NCBI GenBank assembly: GCA_905480395.1
Contig: CAJQQE010000033.1
Coordinates: 1-64,000 of the forward strand
Direction of reading: 5' to 3'
DNA: 64,000 nt
Origin: an uncultured Phycisphaerales bacterium
GTDB lineage: Bacteria > Planctomycetota > Phycisphaerae > Phycisphaerales > SM1A02
Both the position numbers and the translations under genes were made by a program. A model generated the notes under the pieces. It did not search any database. It was given only the letters and a program-made list of their open reading frames with translations, and was not told the DNA's origin. Shown piece by piece: positions 58,627 to 64,000 of the stretch. Each line of letters begins with the position of its first letter. The first letter of the stretch is position 1.

Positions 58627-59337
58627 ATGCGGCGAGCCAGCATCACCACCTTTTCGATCGTGGCGATCAGTAGCGCTGCCGCCAATGCCGATATCACCGG
58701 CGCATTTTCGTTCGACTCGATCAGCATGGCCGACCAGTTCGGCGGCGGTCAAGTCCCCGTGTTCGTTCAGGATCTCTACTTCATCTCGAACAATCCCGAT
58801 GATGTGGTGCTCGCGGCTTTCGATCTGTTGCTCGAACCCACCGCCCAGATCGACTACTACCAGGCACCGCTCGGCTACGGATGGAACCCCGGAAACATCG
58901 GCAGCATCTTTGATACGGAATCGGTTCGCCGCGCCGATTCGTTCGTGACGATCGGTGGCTTCGGCAGCGACGCTTCGACGCCGCTCCAGATCCCGGGAGC
59001 CGGTGACACCACCCAGCTCGATTCGAACTTCGGTGGGCCGGAGACCTCATTTCCGGGGACGGCTGCGGGCTGGTTCAACGCCTCCCCGCCGACGCTGGCC
59101 GGCGCCGTTCACGACACGCCGCTGGGGACCTTGGGCACGTTCGTCGGGCGATTTTCATATGTGGGGGATCCATGGGACTCTCCGCTCTACAAGTCCAGAA
59201 TCTCCGCGTCATGGAATCAGGGAATCGGAACGCCAGGTGACTCCGCCTCGTTCCTGATCAACTGGATCCCCTCCCCCGCCACCCTCGGCCTTTTCGCCCT
59301 TGCCGGACTGCGGAACTCGTCCCGACGCCGAATCTGA
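58627..59337 (+). CDS. Secreted protein with PEP-CTERM-like C-terminus (paralogue B)
   Basis: 236 aa from the ATG at 58627. Same plan as paralogue A: signal (SIVAISSAAANADITGAF), VFVQDLYFISNNPDDVVLAA, GNIGSIFDTESVRRADSFVT, NFGG and SWNQGIGTPGDSASFLINW. The tail is IPSPATLGLFALAGLRNSSR then RRI: still a Pro motif, a short hydrophobic stretch and basic residues, but less regular than in A. It is encoded opposite to A and flanked by the ppdK remnant and intact ppdK. Shine-Dalgarno is weak. Confidence 0.78.
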   Translation: MRRASITTFSIVAISSAAANADITGAFSFDSISMADQFGGGQVPVFVQDLYFISNNPDDVVLAAFDLLLEPTAQIDYYQAPLGYGWNPGNIGSIFDTESVRRADSFVTIGGFGSDASTPLQIPGAGDTTQLDSNFGGPETSFPGTAAGWFNASPPTLAGAVHDTPLGTLGTFVGRFSYVGDPWDSPLYKSRISASWNQGIGTPGDSASFLINWIPSPATLGLFALAGLRNSSRRRI

Positions 59338-59381
59338 GTTCGAACCCCCCCCCGGCCAATCGAAGATCCCACGCAAAAGAA

Positions 59382-59412
59382 CCGCGGAAGGCGACGAGGT
59401 CGCCTTCCGCGG
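59382..59412 (-). terminator. Terminator of ppdK
   Basis: CCGCGGAAGGCGAC and GTCGCCTTCCGCGG pair perfectly over 14 bp around GAG. On the minus strand TTCTTTTGCG follows the stem. It lies 41 bp after the ppdK stop. Confidence 0.8.
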
Positions 59413-59453
59413 ATTCGAATCGAAGATGGCCTCCGGAAAAGGCCTGCGGCGGG

Positions 59454-62144
59454 TCAGAGGACCGCTTGGGCGGCGGCGAGCCTCGCCACCGGGACCCGGA
59501 ACGGTGAACAGCTGACGTAGTCCAATCCCACCTGCTCGCAGAATGCGATGGACGAAGGTTCACCACCGTGCTCACCGCAGATCCCAAGCTTCAACTTCGG
59601 CTTGGTCATCCGGCCTTCCTGACACGCGATTTCTACCAGCCGGCCGACGCCCGTGACATCGATGGCCTGGAACGGATCCTTCTCGAGGATCTCTCGGCTG
59701 ACGTATTCCGGGAGGAATACGCCGGCGTCATCTCGGCTGTAGCCGAAGGCCATTTGCGTGAGGTCATTGGTCCCGAAGCTGAAGAAGTCCGCGACTTCGG
59801 CAATATCACCGGCGGTGAGCGCCGCTCGGGGAATTTCGATCATCGTCCCGACGGGGATCGACAACTTCCCGGAGTACTTCTTTTCCTTCTTGACCACTGC
59901 AATGGTTTCGAGGATCAACTCACGAAGAATCTCAAGCTCGCGACGCGTGCCGATCAGCGGCACCATGATCTCTGGCATCGCCTTGATGCCCTTCTTGAGG
60001 CACTGGATCGTTGCTTCTGTGATCGCTCTGGCCTGCATTTTCGCGATCTCCGGATAGGTGATCGCGAGCCGGCAACCACGATGCCCGAGCATCGGATTCA
60101 TCTCATGGAGCATGGACACCCGACGACGGACCTCTGAGAGTGGCACCCCAAGGTCCTTGGCCATCGCCTTCTGCGAGTCTGCTTCATGCGGCAGGAACTC
60201 ATGGAGAGGCGGATCAAGCAACCGCACGGTCACGGGAAGCCCCTTCATCGCGGTGAAAATGCCTGCGAAGTCTTTCCGCTGGTACGGAAGCAACTTCTTC
60301 AGGGCCTTCTCTCGGTTGACCATCGTCCCCGCGAGGATCATCTCCCGCATCGCCTTGATGCGATCACCCTCGAAGAACATATGCTCGGTTCGGCAAAGCC
60401 CGATTCCGATCGCCCCGAACTCCCGAGCTCGCTTGGCATCCTGAGGGGTGTCGGCATTGGTCCGAACTCCCATTCTGGCCACGCCATCCGCCCACTTGAG
60501 CACGGTCGCGAGATCACCCGAGACCTTGCTTGGGATCACCCGTTCGATCTCACCGACCATGACCTCGCCAGTTGAACCATCGATCGAGAGCACTGACTTT
60601 CGACCGTATGTCTTCCCGCCGACGGTGATTCGACCCTTCGCGGCGTCGATCGAGATGTCGCCCGCTCCGGCGACGCAGCATTTGCCCCAACCGCGAGCGA
60701 CCACTGCCGCATGACTCGTCATACCACCCGTGGAGGTGAGGATCCCGGCCGCACTGTGCATGCCATCGACGTCCTCCGGTGAGGTCTCTTTCCGCACCAG
60801 AAGAACCTGCTCACCAGCGAGGGCACGCTCAACGGCCTCTTCCGCGGTGAACGCCAGCCCTCCGCTGGCGGCTCCGGGTGACGCTGGAAGACCCTTCGCG
60901 ATCGTCTCCGCGGCAGCCTTGCTCTTTCCCTGAAAACTGGGAAGCAGGAGCTGCGTGAGATCATTCGCCGGAATCCGCTTGAGCGCCGTCTTCCGGTCGA
61001 TCAACTTCTCCTTCACCATGTCCACGGCCATCTTCACTGAGGCGGCACCCGTTCGCTTTCCGTTCCGAGTCTGGAGCATGTAGAGCGTGCCACGCTCGAT
61101 CGTGAATTCGATGTCCTGCATGTCCTTGTAGTGCTTCTCAAGCTTGATTCGGATTCGACCGAGTTCCTTGGCAACCCGAGCGTTCCAGCGGCTCATGGCC
61201 GCCAGTGGCTCTGGCGTTCGAATTCCGGCGACCACGTCCTCACCCTGAGCATTGATCAGGAACTCGCCGTAGAAGACGTTCTTTCCGGTCGAAGGGTCGC
61301 GGGTGAACGCGACACCAGTTCCCGAATCCTCACCCATGTTCCCGAACACCATTGCCTGTACGTTCACCGCCGTGCCGTTGAGCCCGGAGATCTCGTTGAT
61401 TCGTCGATAGGAATTCGCTCGATCGCTGTTCCAACTGCGGAACACCGCCTCGACGGCCAGTTCCAACTGTTTGTAGGGATCCGTTGGAAAAGCGGCGCCC
61501 ACATGCTGGCGATACACCGCCTTGTAGGCCTGGCAAAGTTCACGCAGTCCTTCGGCCGGAACATCGGTGTCCTCGGTGACTCCAAGCCCCTTCTTGATGC
61601 GATCGAACGCGGCTTCGAAGTGATGATGATCAACACCCATCACCACGTCGCCGTACATGTTGATCAGCCGGCGATAGGCATCCCACGCAAAGCGTTCGTT
61701 GCCGGTCAGTTCTGCGAGCCCGACCACGGACTTGTCGTTCAATCCCAGATTGAGCACCGTGTCCATCATTCCAGGCATCGACACGGCAGCCCCGGATCGA
61801 ACCGAGACGAGCAGTGGATCAGTGGTCGATCCGAACTTCTTTCCGGTCTCCATCTCGAGCTTCCGGATGTTCTTCCGGATCTGGTCCGAAAGCCCCCCCG
61901 GAAATCGACCACCGATGTCGTAATAAGCGGCGCAGGTATCGGTGGTGATCGTGAATCCAGCCGGAACCGGGAGGCCGATCGAAGTCATGTCGGCGAGGTT
62001 TGCACCCTTTCCGCCGAGCAACGTCTTCTGTGATGCCTTGCCCTCGGTTCGTGAACCGCCGAAGAAGTAAACCATCTTCTTGGCTCGAGTCGTCGTCTTC
62101 TGGGAGGCGGTCGAACGACCGCGGGTCTTCTTGGTGGTGGCCAT
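59454..62144 (-). CDS. ppdK: Pyruvate, phosphate dikinase
   Basis: 896 aa. It interconverts pyruvate, ATP and Pi with PEP, AMP and PPi. The N-terminal ATP-grasp domain has LLGGKGANLADMTSIGLPVP and SVRSGAAVSMPGMMDTVLNL. The swivelling domain carries the phospho-His H478 in TGGMTSHAAVVARGWGKC. The C-terminal PEP/pyruvate barrel has GLCRTEHMFFEGDR, LDPPLHEFLPH and the catalytic C856 in GICGEHGG. The first 25 residues are a Lys/Arg/Thr-rich extension. A 190-bp degenerate copy of its 3' end lies at 58325. Confidence 0.97.
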   Translation of the reverse strand: MATTKKTRGRSTASQKTTTRAKKMVYFFGGSRTEGKASQKTLLGGKGANLADMTSIGLPVPAGFTITTDTCAAYYDIGGRFPGGLSDQIRKNIRKLEMETGKKFGSTTDPLLVSVRSGAAVSMPGMMDTVLNLGLNDKSVVGLAELTGNERFAWDAYRRLINMYGDVVMGVDHHHFEAAFDRIKKGLGVTEDTDVPAEGLRELCQAYKAVYRQHVGAAFPTDPYKQLELAVEAVFRSWNSDRANSYRRINEISGLNGTAVNVQAMVFGNMGEDSGTGVAFTRDPSTGKNVFYGEFLINAQGEDVVAGIRTPEPLAAMSRWNARVAKELGRIRIKLEKHYKDMQDIEFTIERGTLYMLQTRNGKRTGAASVKMAVDMVKEKLIDRKTALKRIPANDLTQLLLPSFQGKSKAAAETIAKGLPASPGAASGGLAFTAEEAVERALAGEQVLLVRKETSPEDVDGMHSAAGILTSTGGMTSHAAVVARGWGKCCVAGAGDISIDAAKGRITVGGKTYGRKSVLSIDGSTGEVMVGEIERVIPSKVSGDLATVLKWADGVARMGVRTNADTPQDAKRAREFGAIGIGLCRTEHMFFEGDRIKAMREMILAGTMVNREKALKKLLPYQRKDFAGIFTAMKGLPVTVRLLDPPLHEFLPHEADSQKAMAKDLGVPLSEVRRRVSMLHEMNPMLGHRGCRLAITYPEIAKMQARAITEATIQCLKKGIKAMPEIMVPLIGTRRELEILRELILETIAVVKKEKKYSGKLSIPVGTMIEIPRAALTAGDIAEVADFFSFGTNDLTQMAFGYSRDDAGVFLPEYVSREILEKDPFQAIDVTGVGRLVEIACQEGRMTKPKLKLGICGEHGGEPSSIAFCEQVGLDYVSCSPFRVPVARLAAAQAVL

Positions 62145-62273
62145 CGGGTCTAGAGTCCGTCGCTGCGTGATTCCCCACTCGGCGGAACCACAAGGAATAA
62201 GGAGCGGAATTGTAACTGCCCGGAGGAAGATGGGCGGTCGTGAGCTCGAAACGGGTAGCCTGATCAGTCGACC

Positions 62274-63650
62274 ATGAGCATCGATTCCACCATCAACTCA
62301 GTCCCCGCCCTGCCCAGTCGCATCGACCCCGAGTGCTTGCTCGCCGCCTGGCCCTGTGACCGACGACTGGCGATGCTCGCATCGCATGGTGGAGGGCCAT
62401 TCGGCAGATTCACCTTCGCCGCTTCCCCGGTCTCGGAACTCGAGCTCCGGGGTTCTGGAACAATCCAACGGCTTCGATCCGAACTCGCAAACGCCGGGTC
62501 GACCAGCAAGACCGAGCCACTCCCCACCGGGCGGGGGTACTTCGTGATGCTGAGTTACGACCTCTTCCGACATCTGGAACCGACCGCGATATCGAATCGG
62601 CCCCCGACCGATGATCGCGATTGGCCGGACGCCATTCTTCTTCGATGCGAAGGCGGAATCCTCCAGACCGAGCAAGGGACACGCCTCTGCGGAGACCTTT
62701 CGGTGATTCCTACCTTGAACCCCCGCGAACTTCCTCGTCCGAAGATCGGCCCACTGCGAGGAGACCTGGCGGCCGACGAGTATCAGCGTGGCGTCGCGAG
62801 CGTGATCGATCACGTGCACGCCGGAGACTGCTTCCAGGCGAACCTCGCCCAGAGATTCGGGGCGGAATTCAGCGGTTCGATCAGGAGTCTCGCGGCGACG
62901 GCCTTCGAAGTCGCGGCCCCTCGTTACGGCGCCGTGCTCGAATGCGGTCCCGGCAGATCGATCGTCTCGCTCAGCCCCGAGCTTTTCCTTGAAACTCGCC
63001 CCGGGCCGGATGGCGTTCGGGTTCGGACCCGTCCCATCAAGGGAACCCGACCGTCCGATCGGACGGTTGACGAGCTCGCGAGAAGCGAAAAGGACGCCGC
63101 CGAACTGAACATGATCATCGACCTGATGCGCAACGATCTCGGCCGTGTCTGCCGCATCGGATCAATCGAGGTCAGCCAGCCGAGGTCAATCGAGACGCAT
63201 CCCACCGTTCATCACGGCATCGCGGAAGTCTCGGGCATCCTTCGCCCCGAGCTCGATATTGCGGACCTGATTCTGGCCGCATTCCCGCCAGGCTCGGTCA
63301 CCGGGGCGCCGAAGATTCAGGCGATGCGGATCATCGACCAACTGGAGCCAGTTCGACGTGGACCGTACTGCGGGGCCATCGGTTGGATCGACGATTCAGG
63401 ATTTTCCGTGCTCAACGTCGCGATCCGTACGATCACCGCGACTGGTACGCGGGGATCCGCGCCGGATGAGATCGACGGCCGGCTTGATTACCACGCGGGA
63501 TGCGGAATCGTCGCGGAATCAAATCCCCGCGACGAATACTTAGAGAGCCTCGATAAGGCGGAGGTATTCCGACGTACGATCGAGCGACTGCCGACCAACG
63601 ACCAACGCCCGCCCCAAACCGACGCCGAAGTCCCGATACCAAGAACTTAG
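62274..63650 (+). CDS. pabB: Chorismate-binding enzyme, aminodeoxychorismate synthase component I-like
   Basis: 458 aa, anthranilate synthase/PabB family. The chorismate-binding half has GDCFQANLAQRFGAEF, SPELFLETRPG, RPIKGTRPSD (the Lys of the PIKGT motif marks PabB rather than TrpE), SEKDAAELNMIIDLMRNDLG, FPPGSVTGAPKIQAM and DYHAGCGIVAESNPRDEYLE. It aminates chorismate towards p-aminobenzoate and folate. TrpE cannot be fully excluded; no trpG/pabA lies nearby. The start is the ATG at 62274, with TAGCCT 12 nt upstream. Its TAG stop overlaps the TAA of the convergent gene. Confidence 0.87.
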   Translation: MSIDSTINSVPALPSRIDPECLLAAWPCDRRLAMLASHGGGPFGRFTFAASPVSELELRGSGTIQRLRSELANAGSTSKTEPLPTGRGYFVMLSYDLFRHLEPTAISNRPPTDDRDWPDAILLRCEGGILQTEQGTRLCGDLSVIPTLNPRELPRPKIGPLRGDLAADEYQRGVASVIDHVHAGDCFQANLAQRFGAEFSGSIRSLAATAFEVAAPRYGAVLECGPGRSIVSLSPELFLETRPGPDGVRVRTRPIKGTRPSDRTVDELARSEKDAAELNMIIDLMRNDLGRVCRIGSIEVSQPRSIETHPTVHHGIAEVSGILRPELDIADLILAAFPPGSVTGAPKIQAMRIIDQLEPVRRGPYCGAIGWIDDSGFSVLNVAIRTITATGTRGSAPDEIDGRLDYHAGCGIVAESNPRDEYLESLDKAEVFRRTIERLPTNDQRPPQTDAEVPIPRT

Positions 63651-64000
63651 CCTGGTCGACCAGCGTCCCGCTGATCGCGTGCCTGGCGTTGCAATTCCTG
63701 CTGCTGCTCGATGTAACCGAGGATTTGGCTGGCAACCATTGACTGATGCGGCAGGTTGAAACTGAAATCGAAGGCGATTCCGACGTAGGTTTGTTGCGAG
63801 GAATCGATGTGCGTATGCACCACCTTGCCCGACGCGCAGACTGGAATCGGAATCTCCGGTTCCAGCGAGAGCCGCAGCCAGAAAATCCGGTGCCGTCCGA
63901 CCGCCGCGGCATTGTCATGATTCACGATCAGGCCAACACCACCCCCACCGAGATTCGCCAGCTCCGCCGTAAACATTGGCCCGACCACGGGCATCACGGC
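63647..64000 (-). CDS. PilZ-domain-like protein, C-terminal part (runs off right edge)
   Basis: About 117 codons; the frame is open at base 64000, so the N-terminus and any RxxxR motif lie outside. AELANLGGGGVGLIV has the (D/N)xSxxG-like turn of PilZ domains. FWLRLSLEPEIPIPVCASGK and VVHTHIDSSQQTYVGIAFDF follow the usual strand pattern, then a helix. PilZ domains bind cyclic di-GMP, but the missing N-terminus means binding cannot be judged. A charged C-terminal helix (EQQQELQRQARDQRDAG) ends it. Confidence 0.7.
   Translation of the reverse strand, partial: AVMPVVGPMFTAELANLGGGGVGLIVNHDNAAAVGRHRIFWLRLSLEPEIPIPVCASGKVVHTHIDSSQQTYVGIAFDFSFNLPHQSMVASQILGYIEQQQELQRQARDQRDAGRPG

Overview
The window looks like chromosomal DNA of a Phycisphaerae-type planctomycete. 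It is GC-rich and densely coded. Secreted proteins end in a two-EF-hand, cysteine-containing dockerin (WGxCxGC linker), and two others end in a PEP-CTERM-like VPAPGALALLGLAGLAGRRRR-type tail. One protein carries a CLRCRHDLRGL...CPECG zinc ribbon often seen in planctomycetes. There are no IS elements, prophage genes, CRISPR arrays or rRNA. The assignment is inference from domain style, not from a marker gene.

Layout. Positions 1-3.9 kb hold an amino-acid permease fragment (minus), then tatD, tatC, tadA and a HAD phosphatase (plus). From 3.95 to 14.2 kb, nine minus-strand genes encode a joint complex III/complex IV respiratory module: coxB with a fused cytochrome c, coxA, coxC, a membrane subunit, a dihaem cytochrome c, a Rieske protein, a b6-type cytochrome b fused to cytochrome c, a CtaG-polyferredoxin fusion and a FixH-like protein. 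Most of its junctions are 4-bp ATGA-type overlaps. From 14.3 to 31.6 kb there are mainly housekeeping genes: truD, a bifunctional-nuclease protein, nfsA-like nitroreductase, a dockerin-tagged subtilase, metK, rsmB, ptsN, a polyferredoxin-TPR protein, a DnaJ, hpt, gatB and two cyclophilins.

A tRNA-Cys at 32.75 kb borders a block of five consecutive minus-strand secreted proteins (32.9-39.0 kb), all with the same dockerin: three DNRLRE-type paralogues, an esterase and an endonuclease/exonuclease/phosphatase-family protein. From 39.2 to 49.7 kb come a small unknown gene, a large coiled-coil membrane protein, the menaquinone gene mqnE, and an apparently coupled parA-vanZ-lipoprotein-murJ operon. 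From 49.9 to 55.7 kb lie a stand-alone CBM48 protein, a lipoprotein, an iodotyrosine-deiodinase-like flavoprotein, birA, nadC, a HIT protein and a CBM9-like lipoprotein. The right end has two PEP-CTERM-like paralogues, a decayed copy of the ppdK 3' end between them, intact ppdK, a pabB-like gene and a PilZ fragment.

The genes fit an aerobic or microaerobic respirer that makes menaquinone by the futalosine route (mqnE), has a merged bc-caa3 chain, and puts much effort into exporting surface or secreted proteins (Tat, dockerin and PEP-CTERM tails). Expression seems to use two modes. Many first genes have a TANNNT hexamer 7-12 nt before the start codon and no Shine-Dalgarno, suggesting leaderless mRNAs. 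Downstream genes use overlaps or good Shine-Dalgarno sites.
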